DNA of 64,000 bases from Gleimia coleocanis DSM 15436 (GTDB lineage: Bacteria > Actinomycetota > Actinomycetes > Actinomycetales > Actinomycetaceae): positions 310,001 through 374,000 of the forward strand of contig NZ_DS999545.1 of NCBI RefSeq assembly GCF_000159015.1, given 5' to 3'. This document shows positions 26,283-35,956 of this stretch, piece after piece. Each line of letters starts with the position of its first letter. Positions within the stretch are counted from its first letter, which is position 1. Made by a program: the position numbers and the translations under genes. Under the pieces are notes generated by a model. That model made no database searches and had not been told where the DNA came from. It was given only the letters and a program-made list of their open reading frames with translations.

Positions 26283-29200
26283 TCATTTAGTTATCTTCCG
26301 GCGCCAAGCCAGCAAACCAGTTCCAACTAAGGCAGCTAAAGTCATTAGAGACAAAGCTAGCTGCGTTGAAGCCCCTGTGTTAGCGAGGTCGCCAGCAGTT
26401 TTACCTGCCTGGTTGTGAGTGACGCTCAGACCAGCATTACCGTTACCCAGCGGGGAGCCATCTGGGGAACCCTGGTGCTTAGGTTTAACAACCTTACCTG
26501 GCTTAACTGGTTCAGTTGGCAGACCATCGCCCTTAACCTGAGGGGTGCCGACAATGAATGGAACTGCCCGCAAGGTGGTGTTGCCCGCCTTATCAACTGC
26601 AGTGACATTCAGATTGTGGTTACCTACTGCAAGTGGGGTAGGCACTGCGAAAGTCAGTTCTGTGTAACCATCACCAGTTGGTTTAGGTTCATCCTCAGCA
26701 GTCACCGCAGGGTCTGCTGCGGCAGAAGCTGCGTCAGTGACAAGATTATCTGCTGTGCCGCCCTCGGAAACTTCCAAAGGCTGGGAAACTGCCAGAGCTT
26801 CAGATCCCGCAGAACGCGTTTGTGCGCCAGCTTCAGACACTACAGCTGAACCAGAAAGCTCTGCTGGCGCATCCTCTTTACCAGATAAGAGAGCCGGAGT
26901 CCGTAAACCAGTGTCCCTATCCCCAACCAAGTGGAAATCAGCACCCTTAGCCTTTACAGACTTAGTCTCTACCAAGGCGAGTTCCTGACCGTCCAACTGC
27001 ACGCGCAGGGACGCAAGATTCTCATCGGAGGCAACCACCTTGATTACTCGATCAGCTGGAATACGCTGACCCGCGCTAACTCCAGAAATTTTAACTTCCG
27101 GAGCAATCGGATCATGTACCACTGGAATTAACTGCAGGAAGGAGTTACCCGCCTGGTCGTACAAGCCCAGCAGAATTGTGTCACCCGCAGCGATTTCCAC
27201 ATCCTTAGAGAAAGGACGGCGGTTCACATTTGGGTTAGCTTCGAAACGAGAAGAGAAACTCTCAACGGCATCGCCATTCAAAGTTAAGGAATATCCGAAA
27301 GCGTTATCCCAAACCTCACCCGCGAACTTCACTGGGTCAAGGTTCTTTACGTAGAGGGCACCGTCAGCGTCAATCTTTGGCTCGTCCAAAACCATGCCAG
27401 GAGCGTGGGTGTCGAAGTAGACGCGCAGGGCAGTATCCTTCACAATCTCGTCATCGTGGTCGATGATAACCACGTTGTAAGAGTTGATGCCTTCAGCCAG
27501 TGGCAGTTCAATCTTGAAACGTCCATCCGGTTCAACGGTGACGTCCTTGCCGTCTACCTGGAAGGTTTTAGGCAGCCTTGAAAGGATACCCGCCCAGGTG
27601 AAGGTATGGTCTCCGGTATCTCCGGTGACGGAGTCGTCACCTACCTGCACGAAGTTAATCGCGCGTTCAATGGTGGCGTTGGCTCGTAGACGCAGAGCTT
27701 CCGAAGTGTCAGCTGGGCGCGCTAGTGGAATCAGCACCTGACCCATATTCGCACCGTCGAGTGCACGCACAGTTACGAACGTGTCTTTCGAGGACGGAGT
27801 GAACGTGTAGGTGAAGGAACCATCTTCAGCTACCGTAACTTTTTGTCCGTCGATTTCAACTTGCTTTACCTTCGCCATGTCGTCGGTAATTGTACCGGTA
27901 ATGGTGAGCGTACCGTCAGCATTCAGCTGTGCTGGCACTTCAGGGGCACCAGCTGGTGCAGTCAGCGTAATCTGTGGTGGCTGAGGGTCGTGTGAGAAAG
28001 ACAGCGGGCGACTGTAGAGTACTTCCCCGGTTGCTGAAAGGGCTTCGACAACCAAGTTGTTCTGCCCAGCTACAACTGGGACGTGCAAGATGAAACGCTG
28101 GTCCTTGCCGATTTCGGTTTCTACACCGTTGACGCGGACTTTTGCTACGTCCTTACCAACACGACCGGTGAGGGCCAGCTCGCCATCTACGAACAGGGCG
28201 TTGTCAGTCTGATCGGAGATAGCATTAATTCCCAGATGCTCATCTTTAATGGATGGTTCGGAGTCGAAGAAGAGTTCAGAGTCTTTGAAGAACTTAACTT
28301 TGCGAACTACGTTGGTAGCGTAGTCTGATACGTAGACTTCAACGTATTCGAACAGCTGTGGGGCTGGCACGGTAATACGGTAAGTGTCGTTGCCAAGCTC
28401 TTCAGATGGAATCATTGAGCCGTAGCCTGGGAAACCTTGTACGGCATTCACACCGGAGTTATCGTCAGTTGCTTTAACTGTTACAACTGCGTGTCCGTCC
28501 TCGTTGTATTCCACACTGAGAATTTCAACGGTTGGTGCAACCGTATCGATACCGAACTGCATGTCGGTATTCTGCGCTGGCCAGTCTTTCCCTAAGGAAG
28601 CTGCTACACGCAGGGTGTACTTTCCGTCTGGAAGAGTATCGAACTTAGCAGTCTTTGGATTGTAGATACGTCCATTGAAGGAGATTCCCGACAGATCTTG
28701 AGTTAGCGACCCACGAGGAGCTTCTGCGAGTTCCTTCAAAGATGGGCGGGTAGCGTCCTCAACCTTACCTAGTTCACGCAACACCTTACCGTCCTTATCC
28801 AGGACGGAAACGGAAATCTCTTCCGTGTTACGCAGTAACGCTACCTTTGCGTACACGCTGTCAGAGTAGTTGTCGCCGTTAGGAGAAATAAACGCCGCAT
28901 CCTTAGAAAGGGTGAGTTCACCACCGTTGATGGTGGTGTACAGTGCAGTACGCATCGGAGGAGTGGCCCCTTCTTTACCTAAGATAGGGGTAGCTGATTC
29001 GTAGAGTGGAACGTCAATGATAGGTTCAGCATTCCAGTCACCAGCGAAACCTAAGAAAGGTAGGGAAAGTACCGGGTGAGCACCGGCGGTAACCGGAGTG
29101 AATTGGACCCAGCCTTGAACCCAGTGGTTTTCACCTGTTCGAACGTTCACAGTGAAAGTTACGTCAGCAGTGCCACCAGCTGGGACAACAACTGTAGCTA

Positions 29201-31592
29201 CAGAGGCGACTACTGATTCACCGACACCACATACAGTCGTAGTCGCGTCAGTTTCTTCCTCATTGATCACACAGGTTGGCGAAACATTGAACGATTGTGA
29301 TTCATTACCATCGTTACGCAATGTCACTGTGAAGGTTTCAGATCCCTTAACTTCTTTAAGTTCGGCTACTGGCTTACCCGCTACAGTTGCGATAGTGGTA
29401 GCCTCTAATGCTGCAAGAGTGTCTACCAGACCCGCTCCAATTTGGCGTGGAGCGAAAGGGACTCCATTAGTGTCAGCTAGCACCTGCGCGGTGTTAGACA
29501 GCACCTTGCGGGAGCGTTCAATGCGTTCATTTGCAGAAAGGTGCGGGAAACGTTTCGTAGCGTCTTGGAGCATCAATGCCATTACGCCAGACACGTGTGG
29601 CGTAGCCATGGAAGTACCGGATGATACTTTGTACTTGTTGTGGTTAATAGTAGAGTAAACGTTACCACCGATACCAGCGATTTCTGGTTTGAATGACAGA
29701 TCTGCTGGAGTACCCCAGGAAGTAAAGTCTGAAGGACGCAGGGAAGCTGGGTTAGCTTGCGCCTGACGTTTTTCAGTGAGGGTTAGCTCAACGATTTTCC
29801 CGTTTTCTAGTTGCTTACGTAATTCTTCACCAGCCTGGTGGCCGATAGCGACACCTGGGAATGTGAAGGATTCGATTCCTCCCATTCCTGGTAGATCGTC
29901 TCCACCGTCAGCGTGGTTATAAAGGATTACGCCGGCAGCTCCATTGAGTTGAGCTTGGAAGAACTTATCGTGGAAGGTTACTTCACCACGTTCAATAAGC
30001 ACGAAGTTACCTTTCGCGCTGGCAGGAACTTCCCCAACTTTACCTTTACCACCATAGACCAAACGGTAGGTTTTTCCATCGAGTGATCCAGTTTGCAGGT
30101 CGTAAATGAATTCACCTTCGGTTACGAGCGCTCCAATCTGCGCATCACGTGGATTTTCCACGGTACCCGCACCAGGGGTTGGTGCAGGTGGCAGAGGTAG
30201 TGGTGGCGGCGGTGGTAAATCAGGTAATCCTGGTGCCGGTGGTAATGGTGGTGGGGGAGGTACCGGAGGCAATGCTGGTGCCGGTGGTGGACCAGGTGGC
30301 AACGGTGGCGGAGGAGGTACATCCCGAGTAATTAACCTATTTTTAGGCAGAGCAGGCGGTGGGGGGATATTTGGAAGATTTCCAGTGTTAGTTCCAGTGC
30401 CTGCAGAAGCTACAGTACCAATTTTTTCGAAAGCTCTAAACTTAGCTAGCGAACGCACAATCGTGGAGTTTTCATAGCTGGCGACCGCCCATGCAGAAGG
30501 AGCTGTAGCGGGAGTGCCAACTGTGCCGTCATCGGCAAACCCTAAGTCATCTTCAGTTGCGCCAGCGAAAGAAGAGTTCTTGCCTTCGTTACCAGCAGCA
30601 ACGATAACTTCGACCCCGGCCTTACGTGCGTTTGCAACTGCTAAGCGTTCGCCGGAATCTTCATCAGCAGATCCATTGGTTTGTCCCAGAGACATATTAA
30701 TAATGTCAGCGTCATGCTTTACCGAGTCTTCAATAGCTGCAATGATGTCATCTGCTGCTGCAGCCTTGCCACGCTCAACATCATTAGAAAATACTTTCAT
30801 TGCTAGTAGCTGTGCGTTGGGAGCAATGCCAGTAACTCGAGTGAAGTTTTTAATGCCTTTTAGGTCATTGCCCGCGTTTGCGGCAACAATACCTGCTACG
30901 TGCTGACCATGCTGGCTAGCTGTTGAGTCAATGACATCTTGGTTTTCATCAGCATAGTTGTATCCAAACGGGACTTTTGCATTGAAACCTGCTGCTGGTT
31001 GCAGTTTAGGGACTACCCCGTCACTGAGCTGCATATCTTGGTGGTTAATATCTAAACCAGAGTCAATAATAGAAACAACCAGCCCGCGACCATCTAGCTG
31101 ATGTTGCTGACGTGCTGTTTCAGATCGGGTTAGATCAGCTGCCGTGTGCATAGCTGGCAGAATCGACTGGTAATGAGCTGGGTTTACTGCCAGCTGACGG
31201 TAGGTACGTACTTTTGCTACCTTACCGACCTTTGGGAAAGTTTGAATTTCTGGGATATCAGACTCATTTACCCAGGCGGAAAAGCCTTTTAGAAGCAGAC
31301 CGAATTCACGATCCGGAGTGATATCAAATTTTTGTGCTAGCTGGTCTTGAAGCTGCTGGACTTGTCGCAGATTCACGAGCTGGTTAGCGAAGGCTGGGCC
31401 ATCTTCAGGCTGTGATTGAAGTAGAACCATTACCTTAACACGCTGGTCTTTAGGAGCTGATTGGACCAGAGTGAGGGCATCTTCATTGGTGTGTTCTGAA
31501 GTTGCTAAAGCTGGGGGTGTAATCAGTGTACTGAACCCCAGTGCAAGTACAGCAGTTAGTGATAAAGCTGTTTTGCTATGCAGAGAACGCAT
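26283..31592 (-). CDS. Large cell-wall-anchored subtilisin-like serine protease (S8, LAxTG)
   Basis: 1769 residues from ATG 31592, with AAAGGAG directly upstream; the ATG 31607 frame start would bury that site. Signal peptide about 1-30, then an inhibitor-like propeptide. Catalytic residues: Asp177 (SIIDSGLD), His228 (QHGQHVAG), oxyanion Asn335 (VAAGNEG) and Ser661 (SGTSMATPHVSG). A proline-rich insert (about 408-473) and a PA domain (about 485-605) lie between Asn335 and Ser661. Fn3-like and Ig-like repeats of the lactocepin/C5a-peptidase type follow. The end is LANTGAST, a hydrophobic stretch and RRK, a sortase signal of the LAxTG (class E) type. Probably surface protein degradation or host interaction. 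Confidence 0.94.
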   Translation of the reverse strand: MRSLHSKTALSLTAVLALGFSTLITPPALATSEHTNEDALTLVQSAPKDQRVKVMVLLQSQPEDGPAFANQLVNLRQVQQLQDQLAQKFDITPDREFGLLLKGFSAWVNESDIPEIQTFPKVGKVAKVRTYRQLAVNPAHYQSILPAMHTAADLTRSETARQQHQLDGRGLVVSIIDSGLDINHQDMQLSDGVVPKLQPAAGFNAKVPFGYNYADENQDVIDSTASQHGQHVAGIVAANAGNDLKGIKNFTRVTGIAPNAQLLAMKVFSNDVERGKAAAADDIIAAIEDSVKHDADIINMSLGQTNGSADEDSGERLAVANARKAGVEVIVAAGNEGKNSSFAGATEDDLGFADDGTVGTPATAPSAWAVASYENSTIVRSLAKFRAFEKIGTVASAGTGTNTGNLPNIPPPPALPKNRLITRDVPPPPPLPPGPPPAPALPPVPPPPPLPPAPGLPDLPPPPPLPLPPAPTPGAGTVENPRDAQIGALVTEGEFIYDLQTGSLDGKTYRLVYGGKGKVGEVPASAKGNFVLIERGEVTFHDKFFQAQLNGAAGVILYNHADGGDDLPGMGGIESFTFPGVAIGHQAGEELRKQLENGKIVELTLTEKRQAQANPASLRPSDFTSWGTPADLSFKPEIAGIGGNVYSTINHNKYKVSSGTSMATPHVSGVMALMLQDATKRFPHLSANERIERSRKVLSNTAQVLADTNGVPFAPRQIGAGLVDTLAALEATTIATVAGKPVAELKEVKGSETFTVTLRNDGNESQSFNVSPTCVINEEETDATTTVCGVGESVVASVATVVVPAGGTADVTFTVNVRTGENHWVQGWVQFTPVTAGAHPVLSLPFLGFAGDWNAEPIIDVPLYESATPILGKEGATPPMRTALYTTINGGELTLSKDAAFISPNGDNYSDSVYAKVALLRNTEEISVSVLDKDGKVLRELGKVEDATRPSLKELAEAPRGSLTQDLSGISFNGRIYNPKTAKFDTLPDGKYTLRVAASLGKDWPAQNTDMQFGIDTVAPTVEILSVEYNEDGHAVVTVKATDDNSGVNAVQGFPGYGSMIPSEELGNDTYRITVPAPQLFEYVEVYVSDYATNVVRKVKFFKDSELFFDSEPSIKDEHLGINAISDQTDNALFVDGELALTGRVGKDVAKVRVNGVETEIGKDQRFILHVPVVAGQNNLVVEALSATGEVLYSRPLSFSHDPQPPQITLTAPAGAPEVPAQLNADGTLTITGTITDDMAKVKQVEIDGQKVTVAEDGSFTYTFTPSSKDTFVTVRALDGANMGQVLIPLARPADTSEALRLRANATIERAINFVQVGDDSVTGDTGDHTFTWAGILSRLPKTFQVDGKDVTVEPDGRFKIELPLAEGINSYNVVIIDHDDEIVKDTALRVYFDTHAPGMVLDEPKIDADGALYVKNLDPVKFAGEVWDNAFGYSLTLNGDAVESFSSRFEANPNVNRRPFSKDVEIAAGDTILLGLYDQAGNSFLQLIPVVHDPIAPEVKISGVSAGQRIPADRVIKVVASDENLASLRVQLDGQELALVETKSVKAKGADFHLVGDRDTGLRTPALLSGKEDAPAELSGSAVVSEAGAQTRSAGSEALAVSQPLEVSEGGTADNLVTDAASAAADPAVTAEDEPKPTGDGYTELTFAVPTPLAVGNHNLNVTAVDKAGNTTLRAVPFIVGTPQVKGDGLPTEPVKPGKVVKPKHQGSPDGSPLGNGNAGLSVTHNQAGKTAGDLANTGASTQLALSLMTLAALVGTGLLAWRRKITK

Positions 31593-31714
31593 GTTTACTC
31601 CTTTCATAAATCACTTTAGAATCTCATATTTTGCTTTGTGAGAAGCGGAAGATTCGGAAAATGGACAGTGCTTAGTGTTATGGATAGCTATTAAATGCAC
31701 ATTAGGGGCATATC

Positions 31715-31730
31715 TGTGAGTATTTTCACT
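31715..31730. promoter_or_regulatory. CRP/GlxR-like site between protease and divergent gene
   Basis: TGTGAGTATTTTCACT matches TGTGA-N6-TCACA at 9 of 10 positions. It lies 123 bases upstream of the protease start and 146 bases upstream of the divergent gene. Matches this good are expected about twice per 64 kb by chance, so it is only suggestive. Confidence 0.35.
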
Positions 31731-31875
31731 CGCTGTTCATATCTGAAGAATTAAAATGCACGTGGCGGCAAAATGATTTTCACTGTAAATAACGGTGTTC
31801 CCACAGAGTTTTTTGAAAAACTTATTCAGTAGAATAAATAAAGTAAGCATTGGTAATGAAGTCGGGTGGGAACAA

Positions 31876-32451
31876 ATGGAACTAGGGTCACTAGCAGAAT
31901 GGGCTGGTACAACAGTCGCCGCGTTTGGTTTGTTTTTCGGTGGGGGAGCCACTCTCTACTCAACCCTGCGCATAAAAAAGGAACGGCAAGAAAAAGATAA
32001 AACCTACTTGCCTCGGTTGCAGCCACGATTTGGTGGACTGGCGGAAGAAGCGAATCTGCCAGTTCCAGATGGATACTACTCAAGTGATAATAAATATTGG
32101 GGTGTACTTTTAGATTTCCCGCAGACCGAACAACTTACCTTCAGTAACTACGTTCTAAAATTTTGGTCTCAAAAACCAGATAAAACCATCTGTCACTATG
32201 AAATCGTTATTCCTGTGGTTGTTCCAGGACGCTACTTCATTTACCGATACTCGACAACCAGGATAGGAAAAAACACTACTTCTTCTATCGAAAACCCACT
32301 TACCGCAGCCGGTCCCTATCAAATAAAAACAGAAATGATGCAGCTTCCTCCTAACCACTGGGCGGTAGAAGGATTTACGTCAGTAGAGTGTACTTCCAGC
32401 ACTGGTTACAAATGGAAATGGACTCCAGAAACAGGATGGAAAGTTCCCTAA
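31876..32451 (+). CDS. Unknown protein with one N-terminal membrane helix
   Basis: 191 residues from ATG 31876 (an upstream start at 31795 adds sequence without a ribosome site). The first helix, about residues 10-30, contains a glycine run (FGLFFGGGATLYS). A charged KKERQEKDK segment and a mainly beta, tryptophan-rich soluble domain of about 140 residues follow (PQTEQLTFSNYVLKFW, MQLPPNHWAVEGFTSVE). I recognise no family. Divergent from the surface protease. Confidence 0.65.
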   Translation: MELGSLAEWAGTTVAAFGLFFGGGATLYSTLRIKKERQEKDKTYLPRLQPRFGGLAEEANLPVPDGYYSSDNKYWGVLLDFPQTEQLTFSNYVLKFWSQKPDKTICHYEIVIPVVVPGRYFIYRYSTTRIGKNTTSSIENPLTAAGPYQIKTEMMQLPPNHWAVEGFTSVECTSSTGYKWKWTPETGWKVP

Positions 32452-32630
32452 AGATAAAACCATCTGACACAAAACGTGTTCCTTGCAGTTTAGTGCTTTA
32501 CCTCAAGCTAAACACGGTAGTTGCTGAGGGTTTTTAGCCGGTAAGAATATTCTGAATTTAGGGTGCGAAAAGCGGAATAGTAGAAGCCTGTACTGAGCGA
32601 GGTAATGCAGGTACAGATTAGAAATAAAAA

Positions 32631-32663
32631 GAAAGGTACCTGTTGCGCGAACAAGTACCTTTC
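32631..32663 (-). terminator. Terminator after the DUF3073 gene
   Basis: Inverted repeat GAAAGGTACCTGTT / AACAAGTACCTTTC (13 of 14 bases pair), 15 bases after the minus-strand stop at 32678. The 180 bases to its left hold no gene. Confidence 0.75.
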
Positions 32664-32677
32664 AATCTGACTATATT

Positions 32678-32860
32678 TTAGCGATAGTCATCCCAGTCAT
32701 CATCGTCAGTAGCTGGAGGAATCTCACCATATGGTGAATCATCTTCTCCACGAGCTGCTGCGAGTTCTTTTTGCAAAGCGTCGTAGTCTGTCTCAGGGCT
32801 GAAGTACTTCAGCTTGCGAGCGACCTTCGTTTGCTTGGCCTTCTGACGGCCGCGCCCCAT
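32678..32860 (-). CDS. DUF3073 small acidic actinobacterial protein
   Basis: 60 residues starting at ATG 32860 with GGAGGGG upstream. Basic N-terminus (MGRGRQKAKQTKVARKLKY), then SPETDYDALQKEL and a strongly acidic tail (DDDDWDDYR). This matches DUF3073, a short actinobacterial family of unknown role. The charge split suggests nucleic-acid or ribosome contact, which is inference. Confidence 0.88.
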   Translation of the reverse strand: MGRGRQKAKQTKVARKLKYFSPETDYDALQKELAAARGEDDSPYGEIPPATDDDDWDDYR

Positions 32861-33004
32861 AGGCGTCGACCCCCTCCACTGTAGAACGGAACCAAAGGTT
32901 CCTAAACTTTCACTAACCTATCTAGCTTATTGTAACGAATTAAACAGATTTTCTCTATCTGGCACGCAAATAAACCTTAAAAACTGCGTATCGTTACAAA
33001 AAAT

Positions 33005-33280
33005 TTAGCGCTTAAAAAGCAAACCTAAACACAGCAGGGTTGCGCAGGCAACACCTGTTAAGATGCCGATTTCTTTCAAAGAACCAGCCTTAGCCTTTTC
33101 AACAGTATCCAAGGCGTATTCTTTTGCCTTTTCACCGTATTCAGTAGCGCGTTCTTTTAAATCAGCAACCTGTGCGCGAGGATCTACGCGGTGAGTTAGT
33201 TCGTCTATGGTTGACTGTAAAGCGATGCGAGTACGCGCAATTTCTGCTTCGATTTCTTCAACAGTGCGTGCTTCGCTCAT
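33005..33280 (-). CDS. DUF3618 membrane-anchored coiled protein
   Basis: 91 residues. The N-terminal helical segment RTVEEIEAEIARTRIALQSTIDELTHRVDP is the DUF3618 signature, followed by an amphipathic stretch and a C-terminal membrane helix. It overlaps the upstream Holin-X gene by 4 bases (ATGA); this pair is a common actinobacterial arrangement. Confidence 0.9.
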   Translation of the reverse strand: MSEARTVEEIEAEIARTRIALQSTIDELTHRVDPRAQVADLKERATEYGEKAKEYALDTVEKAKAGSLKEIGILTGVACATLLCLGLLFKR

Positions 33281-33720
33281 TTTCCAAGACCTTTCTTCAC
33301 TGCAGCGATGCTGAGGTTAATGTTTTCCTGCGGATTTGGTTTGTCCGCTTGGCTCTTTTTCACTAGCACAAGTCCGACACCTGCCAACACTAAGACGATA
33401 AGCAGTAAGATGCTGGTGGTAATCAAAGAAGCTGCCCAAGCTGGCACAATTAGTGCGAAAGCTAGCTCAATGGTGTGGAAAATCCAACCCAGCAGATACA
33501 GTGCGAAAACCGCAGCTACAACGAGCAAAATAGCGCCGATGCCGAGCTTCTTCAGCATGGAAGCAGCTTTAACTTTGGTTAGTTCGATTTCGTTGCGAAT
33601 CAGGGTGCTAACCTGCGCGGTCATTTCTGCGAACAGTTGACCAACGGAAGTATTACCGCGTGACTGCGTGGTTTCCACAATAGTCACTGGTTCAACTGGC
33701 TTGGGGGTTTCAGTTGCCAT
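33277..33720 (-). CDS. Holin-X (phage holin superfamily) membrane protein
   Basis: 147 residues with SVGQLFAEMTAQVSTLIRNEIELTKVKA followed by two membrane helices (about 58-82 and 90-115), the layout of actinobacterial Holin-X. Despite the name these are usually chromosomal envelope proteins, and no phage genes are near. Encoded upstream of and coupled with the DUF3618 gene. Confidence 0.88.
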   Translation of the reverse strand: MATETPKPVEPVTIVETTQSRGNTSVGQLFAEMTAQVSTLIRNEIELTKVKAASMLKKLGIGAILLVVAAVFALYLLGWIFHTIELAFALIVPAWAASLITTSILLLIVLVLAGVGLVLVKKSQADKPNPQENINLSIAAVKKGLGK

Positions 33721-33805
33721 TTTCTTTTCTCCTAAGAGTAAACTCTGTCTGCTTCTAGTTTTTCACAAATTCTTAGATTTTTCCTTGGAACTATACTGAT
33801 TGCGT

Positions 33806-34300
33806 TTAAAACGAACCGTCCTTGTAGAGTTTGGCTCTGGTAAGGAGATTAGCTACTGTAGGGATAGTCACGCCAAAGCAGACTACGCCGATGAAAGCCG
33901 CAACTACCCAGTAGGACAGTTCAGTTCCGAAGATGAAATAAGAGTAAAAGTCTGGGCGCCCATACGGTGCTTGGTAGTGCTCAAGCAGGAAAATAATAAA
34001 GCCGAGAGGCAGGTAGTATCCCAGCCCACCACTGATTACCAGAGGAATCCAAGTTTTGCGGGAGATTTTAAGGCAACTTTCACCTGTAATGTACGCGTAG
34101 TTGGCTTGCGGAAAATTATGTTTTGCGTAGCCGACGCAGATTCCTAGGTTGATCAGTGCAAGCAGGGCAATGGGGATTGCCGGCGAGTGGTACGCGCTGT
34201 TGAGGATTTGTGTAAGTTGAAGTCCGAGCAACAGGTTGATCACTAGGGTAGAGGATAGCCAGAGGAAATCTGTTTTAGTTTGGGCTAGGTAGACTTTCAT
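33806..34300 (-). CDS. Four-helix membrane protein coupled to the pseudo-ABC gene
   Basis: 164 residues with about four membrane helices (about 13-32, 40-60, 85-108, 128-152). The ATG overlaps the upstream stop (TAATG) and is preceded by GGAGGAAA, so the two proteins are made together. I recognise no family. The pairing suggests it is the membrane partner of the degenerate ATPase-like protein. Confidence 0.7.
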   Translation of the reverse strand: MKVYLAQTKTDFLWLSSTLVINLLLGLQLTQILNSAYHSPAIPIALLALINLGICVGYAKHNFPQANYAYITGESCLKISRKTWIPLVISGGLGYYLPLGFIIFLLEHYQAPYGRPDFYSYFIFGTELSYWVVAAFIGVVCFGVTIPTVANLLTRAKLYKDGSF

Positions 34301-35397
34301 TATTTTCCTCCGTCTATTTGGGGCGGGAAGTCTGGTGCGATTGCCCCTGGTAAGGATTGTAGAATTTTTTGAGCTTCATCGAGCAGGTGCGCGGCGTCAG
34401 GGTCAAAGTCGCGTGCTGGTGCCAGGCGTTGCAAGGTTTCTTCCAGAGTTTCTCCGGGGAGTGGCTGAATCTCTGTGTCGGGTTCAGCAGGGGGCAGGGT
34501 TTTTAAAGTGCCGAGGAGGTCGAGGTTAATGCGTTCTTCGATAGTGGCAGATACGGGGGTCTCCGCTACTACTTGTGGCTGTGTTGGTAGTGGGACTGGG
34601 CGTGGATGCCAGGTTGGTTCAGGAGCAGGGGCAAGGGGTTGTTTGGCATGTAGTTTCGTTGCCTGAGTTACTTGCAGGTGCGCGGTGAGGGCCTGAAGTT
34701 CGCTAGCTGTGTGCGTGGATACATCGTGGAATCCGCCCTCGGAATAAAAGAAAGTTTGGCTTGCGTAGCTGGCGAGCGCAGGGTCAGTGGTTGTGTAGAG
34801 GACGGCGCTGCCCGTTTGTTTTGCTCCACGCAGCAGTGTGAATACCAGTTCATGGGCTTGTTCGTAGGGAAGCTTCGCAGCGGGGTTTGCAACAACCAGC
34901 AGGGGAGTTTTTTTCACGAGGGCGACCCCTAAAGCTACTCGGGTTTGTGCAGCTTCGTTGAGGTTTTTAAACTGCTGGGATTTTAAGCTGGCGAGATTCA
35001 GGAGCGAAATAATTTGCTCGTACTCACTGTAACTAAGCGGGGTAGAGGATTTTCGGTGTGCGCGGGAGAGCAGATCGTGTACCTTAAGTCCTTTAGGTAA
35101 GGCGGAGTTTTCTGTCCAGATACTGAGGTTTGTTTGACGCCATTTACAGAGGTTTTTCTGGGTTGCGCGAACGTTCTCAGATGGGGTATGTAGTTGCCCT
35201 GCTTCAGTAGTGTAGGTAGCGTTTGCTTTGCCCGTGAGAAAAAGTTCGTTTAATAGTTGGGTGGCTTCGTGGTCAGTATCAGTGAGGATACATACGCTAT
35301 GCTGTGGGCTGATTAAGCATGTGAGTTTTGTATCCGCTAGTTTCTCTACTTTGAGAATGGGGGCTGCGGTTGGGGGCAGGGATTTTTTCACACTCAT
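34300..35397 (-). CDS. Degenerate ABC-type ATPase (pseudo-ATPase) with long C-terminal tail
   Basis: 365 residues from ATG 35397 (TTG 35433 is an upstream alternative without support). The first about 225 residues align along the whole length with LolD/MacB-type ABC ATPases, but every nucleotide-binding motif is altered. Walker A is TDTDHEATQLL (no GKST). The Q-loop region is RQTNLSIWTENSALPKGLKVHDLL. The signature is LNEAAQTRVALGVAL (not LSGGQ). Walker B is PLLVVANPAAKL (no DE). The H-loop is TTTDPALASYA (no His). A proline-rich linker and an acidic/helical tail follow. It probably cannot hydrolyse ATP and acts as a scaffold or regulator with the membrane protein encoded next. Confidence 0.75.
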   Translation of the reverse strand: MSVKKSLPPTAAPILKVEKLADTKLTCLISPQHSVCILTDTDHEATQLLNELFLTGKANATYTTEAGQLHTPSENVRATQKNLCKWRQTNLSIWTENSALPKGLKVHDLLSRAHRKSSTPLSYSEYEQIISLLNLASLKSQQFKNLNEAAQTRVALGVALVKKTPLLVVANPAAKLPYEQAHELVFTLLRGAKQTGSAVLYTTTDPALASYASQTFFYSEGGFHDVSTHTASELQALTAHLQVTQATKLHAKQPLAPAPEPTWHPRPVPLPTQPQVVAETPVSATIEERINLDLLGTLKTLPPAEPDTEIQPLPGETLEETLQRLAPARDFDPDAAHLLDEAQKILQSLPGAIAPDFPPQIDGGK

Positions 35398-35433
35398 ACT
35401 TGTAATTGTGTCTGAGTGCCGGGTTTTTTCCAA

Positions 35434-35954
35434 GCCAATCTGAGGTCATAGGACAAATTTGGTTGATGGTTGGCGTTCATTCCACGGTGGTGTTTAAGTA
35501 TTGTGAGTAGTTGACTGTTAAGGTTTCCTTTAATGTGGTTATGAGCTTTCATTAACCGTTGGATACGTGTGTTAGGTCAGGCAGCAGCGCATACTGAGGT
35601 GAAGCTGCTTTTCCTATCGGCTACTACAAGTTGTGGTGGATTCTTCGCTAGAAGCTCACGATAGGTGCGGCTTGTATCTGGGAAATAAGCTAGGTCACGA
35701 GCTTGAGTGTTGTTGTGTTACCTGAGCGAAACCTTACACTGGTGACAAACTCATCTTTGAGTTCCGTTAGTAGCATGCTCATTATGAGCCATTGGAAAAC
35801 CACAGGTTGGGTAGGTTTTAGCATGTGTAACCATACACCTACTATGCACGTATTTTTATATAGACTTTCCTGCATAAAATCAGTACAAAATCCGTGTTCT
35901 ATTAACCGATCCTGTCCTATAACCCAATAAGCCCCAATCTGGTTCTTTAAAACT
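35434..35954. other. Gene-poor region with a possible relic frame
   Basis: About 520 bases. On the minus strand a 61-residue frame (35875-35690) ends in FVTSVRFRSGNTTTLKLVT. After a frame change it continues as QARDLAYFPDTSRTYRELLAKNPPQ, which reads like decayed coding sequence. There is no ribosome site and no recognised family. No other feature is seen. Confidence 0.35.
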
Positions 35955-35956
35955 AA

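Noticed and set aside
30106-30477. Glycine-rich plus-strand frame
   Set aside because: Antisense shadow of the proline-rich insert of the subtilase; no start signals.
33277-33720. Prophage lysis gene because of the holin label
   Set aside because: Holin-X with DUF3618 is a normal chromosomal pair in actinobacteria and no other phage gene is near.
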